From Labrys miyagiensis (GTDB lineage: Bacteria; Pseudomonadota; Alphaproteobacteria; Rhizobiales; Labraceae): 43,767 nt of DNA. The position numbers and the translations under genes were made by a program. Positions 10,641 through 18,567 of this stretch are shown one piece after another. The notes below the pieces were generated by a model. It searched no databases and had not been told where the DNA came from. It saw nothing but the letters and a program-made list of their open reading frames with translations. Within the stretch, counting starts at the first letter, position 1. Each line of letters begins with the position of its first letter. Location of the stretch: positions 1 to 43,767 of the forward strand of contig NZ_BSPC01000071.1 of NCBI RefSeq assembly GCF_030160835.1, given 5' to 3'.

Positions 10641-11208
10641 CATTATACGCCTTCAGCCGCCCGAATGTCCGCCGGTGATGCCGGCAGGGGCCGTGGGTGT
10701 CGATCGCCCTCGTGTGCTCGGCGGTGCCGTAGCCCATGTGGCGCTCGAAACCGTAGAGCGGGAATTCGGCGGCGAGCTTCACCATCAGCCGGTCACGCGT
10801 GACCTTGGCGATGATGGAGGCGGCGGAGATGGCGGGCACCAGCGCGTCACCGTCGACAATGGCGCGAGCGGGCAGGTTCAGGCCATGCGGCACGTCCTTG
10901 CCGTCGATCTCCACCGAAGTGGGGCGCAGCGAGAGGCCGCGCACGGCCCGGCGCATGGCATCGAGCGTGGCGCCGCGGATGTTGAGGCGCTCGATCATGT
11001 CGGGGCTCGAAAAGGCCACGGAGACCGCGAGGGCGCTACGCATGATCTCGACATAGAGTTCCTCGCGCCGGACAGCGGTGATCACCTTCGAATCAGCCAG
11101 ACCCTCCGGCACATTGTCCGGATCCAGGATCACGGCGGCAGCCGATACGGGACCCGCGAGAGGGCCGCGGCCTGCTTCGTCGACACCGGCAAGAAGTATC
11201 TTTGTCAT
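10609..11208 (-). CDS. rnhB: Ribonuclease HII
   Basis: 199 residues. Removes ribonucleotides and RNA from RNA/DNA hybrids. The signature GVDEAGRGPLAGPV (Asp10, Glu11) is present, with a third acidic residue in EIDGKD near 101 and ISAASIIAKVTRDR near 130. GYGTAEH and the terminal THGPCRHHRRTF complete the family pattern. After the normal end (RRTFGRLKAYNA) the protein carries a nine-residue tail GSADVLVRS, and both the tail and the TGA are encoded by the R1 repeat arm. The body is intact, so activity is expected. The native stop was probably lost when the repeat arrived. Confidence 0.96.
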   Translation of the reverse strand: MTKILLAGVDEAGRGPLAGPVSAAAVILDPDNVPEGLADSKVITAVRREELYVEIMRSALAVSVAFSSPDMIERLNIRGATLDAMRRAVRGLSLRPTSVEIDGKDVPHGLNLPARAIVDGDALVPAISAASIIAKVTRDRLMVKLAAEFPLYGFERHMGYGTAEHTRAIDTHGPCRHHRRTFGRLKAYNAGSADVLVRS

Positions 11209-11414
11209 GATCTGCCGTTAGAAGATTCCCCGGACGTGTTCCAGCCCCAAACTGCAATCGCCCGCGCATAATTCGTGACTTGCTTTGTGTCCGGGCCATG
11301 TCAGACTAGGGCCTCGTCTCGATAAGTCACAGGAATATTGTCTTTCAACCAGAGAACGGCCGACATCGCCGGGGATAGGTCTGGATGCAGGAACAGCTGA
11401 GCGAGGACGAAACC

Positions 11415-11852
11415 ATGGCCGCCGAGCCTTCCGATTATCAGCCGCCCGCCGAGGTTGCTCCGAGTAAGGTTCCTCCTGCCACCAAGACGGGCCTTTTGAA
11501 CGACCACGTCTTCGAACGGCTCGTCCAGGACGAGGAGGATGTCGTCGGGCTGCTCGCCTATTCGCTCTCCATGCAGAACAAGCGCGACTGGCTGCTCGCC
11601 TTCCACAAGGAAGTCGGCCGCGACCCCACGCCCGCCGAACTCGCCGCATACGACATCGGCGAGCGCATCGAGCGGCGCCTGATGACCTATCGCAAACTCG
11701 CCGAGCATGCCCTCTCAGGCAACGCCTTCTGGGCCTCGGCGACACTGACGCCGGTGAGCGAACTGCCGGGCGCCCCGGCGATCGAGCCCTCGACACCGGC
11801 CCCCGCCAAGAACGCCGGCAAGCAGGGCTGGTTCGGCGGGAAGTCGCGCTAG
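11415..11852 (+). CDS. Small conserved hypothetical protein
   Basis: 145 residues from ATG 11415, which has a GAGGAC Shine-Dalgarno at 11403. An upstream in-frame ATG at 11385 would add ten residues. The N-terminal 30 residues are Pro/Ala-rich and probably disordered. The core (about 30-105: VFERLVQDEEDVVGLLAYSL, then GRDPTPAELAAYDIGE and ERRLMTYRKLAEHAL) looks like a helical domain I associate with short uncharacterised alphaproteobacterial proteins. The tail is Pro/Ala-rich and ends in GWFGGKSR. No signal peptide and no membrane segment are seen. No function can be given. The TAG stop is followed at once by an R1 repeat. Confidence 0.75.
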   Translation: MAAEPSDYQPPAEVAPSKVPPATKTGLLNDHVFERLVQDEEDVVGLLAYSLSMQNKRDWLLAFHKEVGRDPTPAELAAYDIGERIERRLMTYRKLAEHALSGNAFWASATLTPVSELPGAPAIEPSTPAPAKNAGKQGWFGGKSR

Positions 11853-12078
11853 CTGGGAGCGCGGACATCCTGTCCGCTCTTGGAAACGACAACATTGCAG
11901 AATGCGGCGACAAGCTTCGTTTTCGTCATTGCGAGCGCAGTGAAGCAATCCAGGGGCGGCAGGTACCGCCCTCTGACACCTGGATTGCGTCGCTGCGCTC
12001 GCAATGACGATGTCGGATCTCGCGCCTTTTCCTGAAAGCTACATGTTTCATGAGCGGACAAGATGTCCGCGCTCCCAG
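11853..12078. repeat. R1 palindromic element (R1b) with nested R5 element
   Basis: Fills exactly the space between the TAG of the small hypothetical gene (11850-11852) and the stop of the radical SAM gene (12079-12081). The left arm is 11853-11883 and the right arm 12051-12078. Each arm folds as a hairpin of the GCGGACA/TGTCCGC type. The loop holds an R5 element. Confidence 0.92.
11934..12009. repeat. R5 palindromic element nested in R1b
   Basis: Inverted arms cgtcattgcgagcgcag and ctgcgctcgcaatgacg, with a second pair inside (gaagcaatccagg and cctggattgcgtc), around a short centre. This cattgcgagcg...caatccagg type is a commonly met intergenic repeat in Hyphomicrobiales. One copy is in the window. 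Confidence 0.85.
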
Positions 12079-13203
12079 CTAGAACAACGCCAACTGCTCT
12101 CCCACCCGCACCGGGCGCGTGAAGAGATCGGCGCGCAGCTTTAGGCGGCGGGCGTTGATGCCGAGCCTTGCCGCCGCCAGCTCGAAGCGGCGGCCGATGG
12201 TCCAGGCATAGGGCCCCGTGCCGGTCATGCGCAGGCCCCAGCGGGAATCGTAATCCTTGCCGTCGCGGGCGGATTTCATTAGCGAGAAGACGTGCTTCAG
12301 CGCGTCGGGCCGATGCTCGGCCAGCCAGCCGCGCATCAGCTCCGACACTTCCAGCGGCATGCGCAGCATGACATAGCCGGCCTCGCGGGCGCCGGCGGCA
12401 TGGGCGGCGTCGAGGATGCGCTCGATCTCGGCATCGTTGATCTTGGGGATGATCGGCGCCACCATCACAGTGACGGGGATGCCGGCATCGGCGAGCTGAC
12501 GCATGGCCTTGAGGCGCAGCGAGGGCGTCGCCGCCCTGGGCTCGAGCGAGCGGGCGAGCTTGGCGTCCAGCGTCGTCACCGACAGCGCGACCTTGACGAG
12601 GTCGCGCTTGGCCATGCGCGCGAGGATGTCGATGTCGCGGGTGATAAGCGCCGATTTGGTAACGATCCCGAGCGGATGGCTGGTGCGGTCGAGCACTTCC
12701 AGGATGGAGCGTGTGATGCGGCGCTCTCGCTCGATCGGCTGGTAGGGATCGGTGTTGGTGCCCATGGCGATGGTGCGCACCTCGTAATTACGGGCCGACA
12801 ATTCCTTCTCCAGGAGGGCGGCGGCATTGGGCTTGGCGAACAGACGGGTCTCGAAGTCGAGGCCGGGCGAGAGGCCCATATGCGCGTGGGTCGGCCGGGC
12901 GAAGCAATAGACGCAGCCATGCTCGCAGCCGCGATAGGGGTTGATCGAGCGGTCGAAGGAGATGTCGGGCGAATCATTGAAGGTGATGATCTTGCGCGCC
13001 TGCTCGTCCTGCACCTGTGTCTTGACGGCGGGCAGGTCCTCGACCGAGTTCCAGCCATCGTCCTCGATGAAACGCGACAGGCCTTCGAAGCGCCCGCTGG
13101 CATTAGAGCCGGCGCCGCGGCCACGCCGCCTGTCGATGTCGACGACGGTGGTGCCGAGAGGCACCGCCGAGACGAGAGGGTCCTTGATGATAGGCATGCC
13201 CAT
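12079..13203 (-). CDS. PA0069-family radical SAM protein (SplB-like)
   Basis: 374 residues from ATG 13203, which has a strong GGAGG Shine-Dalgarno five bases upstream. An earlier in-frame start at 13236 is less likely. The radical SAM cluster motif is CEHGCVYC in NPYRGCEHGCVYCFARPTH, a C-x3-C-x2-C arrangement. The rest matches the PA0069/COG1533 group related to spore photoproduct lyase: GTNTDPYQPIER, then ITRSILEVL and MVAPIIPKIND. The reaction is not known for this group. A LexA-type box lies about 50 bp upstream, which suggests induction by DNA damage. Confidence 0.93.
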   Translation of the reverse strand: MGMPIIKDPLVSAVPLGTTVVDIDRRRGRGAGSNASGRFEGLSRFIEDDGWNSVEDLPAVKTQVQDEQARKIITFNDSPDISFDRSINPYRGCEHGCVYCFARPTHAHMGLSPGLDFETRLFAKPNAAALLEKELSARNYEVRTIAMGTNTDPYQPIERERRITRSILEVLDRTSHPLGIVTKSALITRDIDILARMAKRDLVKVALSVTTLDAKLARSLEPRAATPSLRLKAMRQLADAGIPVTVMVAPIIPKINDAEIERILDAAHAAGAREAGYVMLRMPLEVSELMRGWLAEHRPDALKHVFSLMKSARDGKDYDSRWGLRMTGTGPYAWTIGRRFELAAARLGINARRLKLRADLFTRPVRVGEQLALF

Positions 13204-13244
13204 GGAAGCCTCCGGCAATCCGCATTCTCGAATCAAATTTCTCT

Positions 13245-13269
13245 GTTCTCATTAGAACAAAAAGAGAAC
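13245..13269 (-). promoter_or_regulatory. LexA (SOS) box upstream of radical SAM gene
   Basis: 13255-13269 reads GAAC-AAAAAGA-GAAC, which is GTTC-N7-GTTC on the gene's strand, the direct-repeat operator of alphaproteobacterial LexA. It overlaps a palindrome GTTC-TCATTA-GAAC (13245-13258). The outer hexamers GTTCTC and GAGAAC are also inverted copies. It lies 52 bp before the radical SAM start and about 130 bp before the divergent GT2-like gene, so it could control either. Confidence 0.75.
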
Positions 13270-13400
13270 ATTGATGCAAGGGCGCCGAAAATGCCGATAA
13301 TTTACGCAAAAGCGGTAGGCAGGGCCTCTGCCGAATTCGCATGGCGCGTGATATGCGGTCGCCTCGAAAATTGTCGCTTTCACCGAATTCCGACCCTCCC

Positions 13401-13916
13401 ATGATCAGTGTCGTCATCGCCGCCAAGGACCAGGAATATCTCCTGGCCGAAACGCTCGCCGCCCTCGTTCCGGCGGCCGCCGACGGCTTCGTGCGCGAAG
13501 TGGTGGTGGCCGATGGCGGCTCCTCAGACGGCACGTGCATGGTGGCCGATGCAGTGGGCTGCGTGATCGTGGAGGGCGAGGCTGAGGCAGGCCTCAAGGC
13601 GGCGCGGTCCGATTGGGTACTGGTGGTGGCGCCGGGCGTGCGGCTCGAAGCCGACTGGTTCCGCGAAGCCGCTATCGCCATGCAGCGCCTGCAGCGCGGC
13701 GGCAGCAAGCCGGTGGCGATGCTGTTCCGCGGTGCGATCGACGATTATGGCTGGCAGGCGAGGGGGCGCGAGCTGGCGCTGAAACTGTCACGCTCCAGCC
13801 GCCGCAAGCAGGCCGTGCTGGCACCGCGCAAGTCGCTGCTGGAAGGGCAGAGGCTGGCGGTTTACGCACTGAGGGCGCGGGCGTTCACGGGCGGGATTAC
13901 GCTGCCGCCGGAGTGA
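13401..13916 (+). CDS. Small GT2-like glycosyltransferase lacking the DxD motif
   Basis: 171 residues from ATG 13401. The upstream extension to 13341 is not convincing. The N-terminal GT-A nucleotide-binding half is present: ISVVIAAKDQEYLLAETL, then VVVADGGSSDGT near residues 45-53. Where family 2 enzymes carry the metal-binding DxD segment, this one has VLVVAPGVRLEADW. The C-terminal acceptor half is short and basic (RSSRRKQAVLAPRKSLLEGQ). It may be a non-catalytic or atypical member. No cell-envelope genes adjoin it. It is divergent from the radical SAM gene and followed by R1 repeats. Confidence 0.75.
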   Translation: MISVVIAAKDQEYLLAETLAALVPAAADGFVREVVVADGGSSDGTCMVADAVGCVIVEGEAEAGLKAARSDWVLVVAPGVRLEADWFREAAIAMQRLQRGGSKPVAMLFRGAIDDYGWQARGRELALKLSRSSRRKQAVLAPRKSLLEGQRLAVYALRARAFTGGITLPPE

Positions 13917-13918
13917 TC

Positions 13919-14004
13919 CTGGGAGCGCGGACATCCTGTCCGCCTCTCCCTCTCCTGCAGGCGCGGCGGTTCCAAGAGGCGGACGAGGACGTCCGCGGTC
14001 CCAG
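13919..14004. repeat. R1 palindromic element (R1c)
   Basis: Begins 2 nt after the GT2-like stop. The left arm (13919-) has hairpin GCGGACA-TCC-TGTCCGC. The right arm (13973-14004) has GCGGACGAGGACGTCCGC, so the two arms carry different but internally matched stems. Confidence 0.9.
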
Positions 14005-14083
14005 CCACCGCGCTTCGCCAGCAAGGACTGTGTCCTGATCAGCGGCTTGCCGTATCGCGATTTTCTTCAGGAAGGCGCAGTGG

Positions 14084-14166
14084 CTGGGACCGCGGACGTC
14101 CTCGTCCGCTTCTTCCCTTCCAACAAGCGTGCTGTTTCCAAGGGCAGGCGAGACGCCTGTGCTCCC
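14084..14166. repeat. R1 palindromic element (R1d), second copy in the same gap
   Basis: Left arm ctgggaccgcggacgtcctc (14084-). The right arm at 14139-14166 carries the variant stem GCAGGCG-AGA-CGCCTGT, one base short of perfect. It ends one base before the stop codon of the ABC ATPase gene (14168-14170). About 80 bp of unremarkable sequence separates it from R1c. Confidence 0.88.
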
Positions 14167-14167
14167 G

Positions 14168-15247
14168 TCACCGCGTCAGCGTCGCGCCCTTGTCGTCGAA
14201 CACATGGCAGATCGCCGGATCGATGCGCAGCGGCACGCTCTCGCCGTGATGCACGCGCAACTGCCCGGCTGCCGACACCGTGAGGTTCTCGCCGCCCGCG
14301 GTGGTCGCGTAGAGCACGGTGCCACCGCCGAGATGCTCGACGAGGTTGATCTTCACCTCCCCCAGCGCCTCGCCCGCTTCGCCGCCCACCTGGATATGTT
14401 CGGGCCGCACGCCGAAGGTCACGGGTTCGCCCGTCCGGGCGCCCGGGAGTGGTGCGCCGAGGCGCACATTGCGGCCGGCGACCTCGATGGCGTCGCCCGC
14501 TCCGGCAAGGCGCGCGGGAAGGAAGTTCATCTTGGGCGAGCCGATGAAGCCGGCCACGAACTGGTTGGCCGGCGCGTTGTAGAGGTCGAGCGGGGCCCCC
14601 ACCTGCATGATGTTGCCGTCGCGCAGCACCACGATCTTGTCGGCCATGGTCATCGCCTCGACCTGGTCATGCGTGACATAGATCATGGTGTTGCCGAGAT
14701 CCTGGTGGAGCTTGGCGATCTCCACGCGCATCTGCACGCGCAGCTCTGCATCGAGATTGGATAAGGGCTCGTCGAACAGGAAGATCTTGGGCTCGCGCAC
14801 GATGGCGCGGCCAATGGCGACGCGCTGGCGCTGGCCGCCGGAAAGGGCCTTGGGCCGTCGCTGCAGATAGGTGTCGATCTTCAGGATCTTGGCCGCCTTC
14901 TGCACACGCGCCTCGATCTCGGCGCGCTTGTACCCGGCCGTCTCCAGGCCGAAGGCGAGGTTCTTGTAGACGCTCATATGCGGGTACAGCGCATAGGACT
15001 GGAACACCATGGCAATGCCGCGCTTGGAGGCGGGCACCTCGTTCATGCGTTCGCCATCGATCAGCAATTCGCCGCCCGAAATCGGCTCGAGACCGGCGAT
15101 CATGCGCAACAGCGTGGACTTGCCGCAGCCCGAAGGGCCGACGAAGACGGTGAACTCGCCAGGATCGATGCTGAGGTCGATGCCGTGCACCACTTCGATG
15201 GCGCCATAGCGCTTCACCACCTTGTTGAGCTTGATGCTGGTCGCCAT
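14168..15247 (-). CDS. Sugar ABC transporter ATP-binding protein (UgpC/MsmK type)
   Basis: 359 residues from ATG 15247. Energises carbohydrate import at the inner membrane face. Walker [10 protein letters not shown] lies near 38-46, the Q-loop in [11 protein letters not shown], the signature LSGGQRQR near 135, Walker [13 protein letters not shown], and the switch His in [13 protein letters not shown]. The C-terminal 120 residues form the TOBE/MalK-type regulatory domain (FGVRPEHI). It is the last gene of the leftward uronate/sugar unit. It is separated from the preceding oxidoreductase gene by an R4 repeat with terminator-like hairpins. UgpC-type ATPases can serve several importers. Confidence 0.95.
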   Translation of the reverse strand: MATSIKLNKVVKRYGAIEVVHGIDLSIDPGEFTVFVGPSGCGKSTLLRMIAGLEPISGGELLIDGERMNEVPASKRGIAMVFQSYALYPHMSVYKNLAFGLETAGYKRAEIEARVQKAAKILKIDTYLQRRPKALSGGQRQRVAIGRAIVREPKIFLFDEPLSNLDAELRVQMRVEIAKLHQDLGNTMIYVTHDQVEAMTMADKIVVLRDGNIMQVGAPLDLYNAPANQFVAGFIGSPKMNFLPARLAGAGDAIEVAGRNVRLGAPLPGARTGEPVTFGVRPEHIQVGGEAGEALGEVKINLVEHLGGGTVLYATTAGGENLTVSAAGQLRVHHGESVPLRIDPAICHVFDDKGATLTR

Positions 15248-15265
15248 CGCGTCCTCCGGGCCTTT

Positions 15266-15347
15266 GGTGGGTCGACCTCCAGGTCGACCTCTTTTTTCCT
15301 GCAAACGGGGCGTCTTCAGAAAGGGCCGACCTGGAGGTCGGCCCACC
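15266..15347. repeat. R4 palindromic element inside the sugar operon
   Basis: Inverted arms ggtgggtcgacctccaggtc... and ...gacctggaggtcggcccacc, agreeing at about 22 of 24 positions. Each arm is a self-complementary hairpin. It lies between the oxidoreductase stop (15366) and the ATPase start (15247), so the polycistronic message must pass through it. Confidence 0.88.
15270..15297 (+). terminator. Terminator-like hairpin in R4, reading rightward
   Basis: Stem GGTCGACCT/AGGTCGACC with a two-base gap, followed by TCTTTTTT. It reads against the operon. The opposite arm, read leftward, gives a similar hairpin followed by a weaker CTTTCT tract. Confidence 0.5.
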
Positions 15348-15365
15348 GACTGGCGTCCGGCCCGT

Positions 15366-16454
15366 TTACTCCGCCGCTTCCTTCTCGTCCGGCCGCCAGC
15401 CCCGATATTTCGGGTGATCCGGCCCGAGCGGCAGGGCGACATCCCTGCCGGTCTCGGCCGAATGATAGAAGGCCGTCGCCAGCTCCAGCGAGCGGCGGGC
15501 ATCGGCGACGGTGACCGGGTTCGGCGCGCGGCCATGCAGGGCCTCATGGAAGGCATCGAGCTGACCAAGGTAACGCCGGCCCACCGGCTTGTAATCCTTG
15601 AGCAGGGCCTCGATCTTCGCCGCTACCTCGTCATTGGCGGGCAGGATCTGCCAGGGCTCGTCGCCTGGCGAATAGACCTCGCCGCCGCTCTCGAAGGTGA
15701 CGTTCTCGAACATCAGGCGCAGGCGGCTGATCTCGTTCTGCGAGCCGAGCGTGGCGCTGAGCGCGACGAGCGCGCCGCTTTCCATCTCCAGCGAGGCGGC
15801 GACGCAGTCCTCCACCTCGATGGCGTTCACCCGCGTGGTGGCGCGGGCGAAGAGCTTGGCCACCGGGCCCATCAGATAATTGAGCATGTCGTGCTGGTGG
15901 ATGGCGTGGGTCATCAGCACGCCGCCGAGTTCGGTGGCCCATTTGCCGCGCCATTTCACCTCGTAATAGGCGGGCGTGCGCTTCCAATGCGTCTCGACCG
16001 TACCGAGATAGGGCTTGCCGGCGATACCGGCATCGATGATTCGCCTCGCCTTCTGCACGCCGTCGCCGTAGCGATACTGGAACACCGGCATCAGCAGGCG
16101 CCCGCTCTTCCTCTCGGCTTCCGCGAGCTGGTCGACATCGGCGATGGAGCCGGCCAGCGGCTTTTCGCAGACGACATGCTTGCCGGCGGCCAGCGCTTTC
16201 ATGGTGAGATCGACATGCGTGGCGGGCGGCGTGCCGAGATCGATGACGTCGATGTCCTCGCGGGCGAGAAGCTCGTCGAAGGAGCCGGTGCGGGCGGGCA
16301 CGCCGAACTCCTCGGCCACCGCATCGAGGCGCTCGCTGTTGAGGTCGCATACGGCGGCGAGGCGCCAGCGCTCGGGGCGCGGCACGATGCCCTCAACGAT
16401 ATGGTTGCGGCCGACATTGAGGCCGACCACGGCGATGGATTTGATCTCGCTCAT
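15366..16454 (-). CDS. Gfo/Idh/MocA family oxidoreductase (B)
   Basis: 362 residues starting [19 protein letters not shown] at ATG 16454. NAD(P)-dependent sugar or sugar-derivative dehydrogenase. It has a Rossmann N-terminus ([18 protein letters not shown]), the catalytic Lys in VCEKPLAGS near 100, and the C-terminal substrate domain with [18 protein letters not shown], whose His residues fit the active-site His of the family. The start codon overlaps the stop of the preceding oxidoreductase by one base (TGATG), so the two are translationally coupled. The substrate is unknown. The locus suggests a uronate or glycoside. Confidence 0.92.
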   Translation of the reverse strand: MSEIKSIAVVGLNVGRNHIVEGIVPRPERWRLAAVCDLNSERLDAVAEEFGVPARTGSFDELLAREDIDVIDLGTPPATHVDLTMKALAAGKHVVCEKPLAGSIADVDQLAEAERKSGRLLMPVFQYRYGDGVQKARRIIDAGIAGKPYLGTVETHWKRTPAYYEVKWRGKWATELGGVLMTHAIHQHDMLNYLMGPVAKLFARATTRVNAIEVEDCVAASLEMESGALVALSATLGSQNEISRLRLMFENVTFESGGEVYSPGDEPWQILPANDEVAAKIEALLKDYKPVGRRYLGQLDAFHEALHGRAPNPVTVADARRSLELATAFYHSAETGRDVALPLGPDHPKYRGWRPDEKEAAE

Positions 16455-17491
16455 CAGGCGGCCTCCCCACGCTTCATCTGGATGCCCCCGGCCTCGGCGA
16501 CCTGCTGCGCCTTCAGGGCGATTTCCATGGCCTTGAAGCAGCGCGCCTGTGGCATCGCGGTCTCGGTGCGGTCTCTGATATCGGCGAGGAACTGGCGGCC
16601 ATAGGGGAGTTCGACGGCGGAACAATCGATATGATGCATGCCCTTGCGGTCGGTGAGGAAGAGATGGTCGCCGCCCGCCCGGCCGGCGACATCGACATAT
16701 TTGCGCAGCTCGATGGTGCCCTCGGTGCCGACGATGAAGAGGCGGCCATCGCCCCAGACCGGCAGGCCGTCGGGAGTGAACCAGTCGATCCGGATGTAGC
16801 CGGTGACGCCACCGGGCGTGCGCAGATGGACATCGCCGACATCCTGCAGGCCGGGCTTGTCCGGATTGGCGCGGTTGCCGACCGAGGCGGAGAGCACTTC
16901 GGCATCGTCGGCCCCCGTGAAGAACAGGAATTGCTCGAACTGGTGGGCGCCGATATCGACCAGGATACCGCCATAGCGTTCACGCTCGAAGAACCAGCCG
17001 GGACGCTGGGGCTTGCGGATACGATGCGGGCCGAGGCCGGCGACGGTGACGATGTCGCCGATGGCGCCGGCTTCGACCAGCTCGCCCGCCTTGACGGTCG
17101 CCGGCACCTCGAAATGCTCGGAATAGAGGATGGAGACGATGCGCCCGGTTTCCGCCTGCGCCCGCTTCACCGCGGCAAGCTGGTCCAGGCTGGTCATGCC
17201 GGGCTTGTCGAGCATGACGTCCTTGCCGTGGCGCATGGCCTTGAGGGCGATGTCGGCCCGGTCGCCTGGAATGGCGGCGCTCACGATGAGCTCGATCTCC
17301 GGATCCTCGTAGAGGCGCCCGGCCTCGGCGATGCGCGGAATGTCGGGATAGCGGGCGGCGAAATCAGCCGCGAGATCGTCCTCTAGGGCATGGAAGCCGG
17401 TGCAGACGCCGCCGGCCCGGCGCAGGGCAGCGAGCTGGCCGTTGATGTGATCGTGATTGATACCGTCGATGGCAAATCTTACGGGATTCAT
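16454..17491 (-). CDS. Gfo/Idh/MocA family oxidoreductase (A)
   Basis: 345 residues, a second and clearly different member of the family (MNPVRFAIDGINHDHINGQL). It has the N-terminal Rossmann region with the unusual GINHDHI in place of the common G-x-G-x-x-G, the catalytic Lys in MLDKPGMTS near 97, and the active-site segment GGILVDIGAHQFEQFLFF near 180. It is coupled to oxidoreductase B by a one-base overlap. The pair may act on the same substrate in sequence, or as a heteromer. An R6 repeat separates it from the permease gene upstream. Confidence 0.92.
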   Translation of the reverse strand: MNPVRFAIDGINHDHINGQLAALRRAGGVCTGFHALEDDLAADFAARYPDIPRIAEAGRLYEDPEIELIVSAAIPGDRADIALKAMRHGKDVMLDKPGMTSLDQLAAVKRAQAETGRIVSILYSEHFEVPATVKAGELVEAGAIGDIVTVAGLGPHRIRKPQRPGWFFERERYGGILVDIGAHQFEQFLFFTGADDAEVLSASVGNRANPDKPGLQDVGDVHLRTPGGVTGYIRIDWFTPDGLPVWGDGRLFIVGTEGTIELRKYVDVAGRAGGDHLFLTDRKGMHHIDCSAVELPYGRQFLADIRDRTETAMPQARCFKAMEIALKAQQVAEAGGIQMKRGEAA

Positions 17492-17530
17492 AGCGATTGT
17501 CTCATGATGAAAATGTCATTGCTCGCCTGG

Positions 17531-17660
17531 TCATCCCGGACGCGATGCAGCGCGAAGCGCTGCGGCGCAGATCCGGGACCGTACGCGGAATGAAGCGCCA
17601 ATCTCTTGACGGTCCCGGATCTGCGCCGGATCGCGGTGCGCCGCGGCTTGTCCGGGATGA
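17531..17660. repeat. R6 palindromic element inside the sugar operon
   Basis: Inverted arms beginning tcatcccggac and ending gtccgggatga, about 50 bp each and mostly complementary. Inner stems include gcagcgc/gcgctgc and the repeated gcgcagatccgggaccgt. The tcatcccgga...tccgggatga type is a familiar intergenic repeat of Hyphomicrobiales. It fills the gap between permease II (stop 17692) and oxidoreductase A (start 17491). Confidence 0.85.
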
Positions 17661-17691
17661 CTCCATCGGCAATTCGCATGGCCCTGCTCCC

Positions 17692-18567
17692 TCAACGCTT
17701 CATGCCGGTGGTGGCGATGCCCTCGATCAGGAGGCGCTGGAAGAACAGGAAGATCAGGAAGATCGGGATCAGGGAGAGGATCGACATCGCGAACAACGCG
17801 CCCCAGTCGGAGGCGCCGCTGGCGTCGACCATCGAGCGCAGGCCGAGCTGCACCGTGTAGGTGTTGATGTCGTTGAGATAGATCAGCGGCCCGAAGAAGT
17901 CCTCCCAGGTCCAGATGAAGGAGAAGATCGCCGCGGTGGCGAGCACGGGCACCGAAAGCGGCAGGATGATCTTCCAATAGATGCGCCAGGCGCTGCAGCC
18001 GTCCATCTGCGCGGCCTCGTCGAGCTCGCGCGGCAGGCCGCGGAAGAACTGCACCATCAGGAAGATGAAGAAGGCGTCCACCGCGAAGAATTTCGGCACC
18101 ACCAGCGGCAGCCAGGTGTTCACCCAATGGAGCTGCTGGAACAGCACATATTGCGGGATCAGCGTGACGTGATAGGGCAGCATCAGCGTGCCCAGCATCA
18201 GCGCGAACCAGAAGCGCTTGCCGAAGAATTCGAGGCGCGTGAAGGCAAAGGCCGTGACCGAGGCGGCCATGACATTGCCGATGGTCGCCAGCACCGCGAT
18301 CAGCAGGGAGTTGAGGAAGAAGGTGCCGAAGCTCACCTGCAAGCCGAACCAGCCCTTCCCATACGCTTCCACCGAGACTTGGGAGGGAATGAGCGAGACC
18401 TGGTCGCCGAAGATGTCGTTGGCGGGCCTGAGCGAGCCCGACAGCATCCACAGGAGTGGATAGAGCATCACGAAGGAGAGGGCGATCAGCACGACATGGG
18501 TGAAGGTTGAGCGCAGGATCGAGCGCTCGGGCGTCATGTCGGGGGAGGCGTGCGCGGCATCAGTCAT
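17692..18567 (-). CDS. Carbohydrate ABC transporter permease II (MalG-like)
   Basis: 291 residues, six predicted membrane segments. The EAA loop that contacts the ATPase reads ELDEAAQMDGCSAWRIYWKI near residues 190-210. It starts within the end of permease I, with an 8-base overlap (ATGACTGA). It ends in GIATTGMKR, typical of CUT1 MalG-type permeases. It works with permease I, the binding protein and probably the UgpC-type ATPase of this operon. Confidence 0.95.
   Translation of the reverse strand: MTDAAHASPDMTPERSILRSTFTHVVLIALSFVMLYPLLWMLSGSLRPANDIFGDQVSLIPSQVSVEAYGKGWFGLQVSFGTFFLNSLLIAVLATIGNVMAASVTAFAFTRLEFFGKRFWFALMLGTLMLPYHVTLIPQYVLFQQLHWVNTWLPLVVPKFFAVDAFFIFLMVQFFRGLPRELDEAAQMDGCSAWRIYWKIILPLSVPVLATAAIFSFIWTWEDFFGPLIYLNDINTYTVQLGLRSMVDASGASDWGALFAMSILSLIPIFLIFLFFQRLLIEGIATTGMKR

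Noticed and set aside
10295-10678. Frames through the R1/R3 repeats giving peptides such as VPVFRPAC or SEDRHT
   Set aside because: They are translations of palindromic repeats that recur in several loci in different frames, not genes, apart from the two C-terminal fusions reported.
10368-14167. CRISPR array
   Set aside because: Repeats are inverted pairs in separate gene gaps with no regular spacers and no cas genes.
17497-18510. 337-codon rightward Gln/His/Glu-rich frame opposite permease II
   Set aside because: Antisense of a clear permease gene, and it begins inside an R6 repeat.
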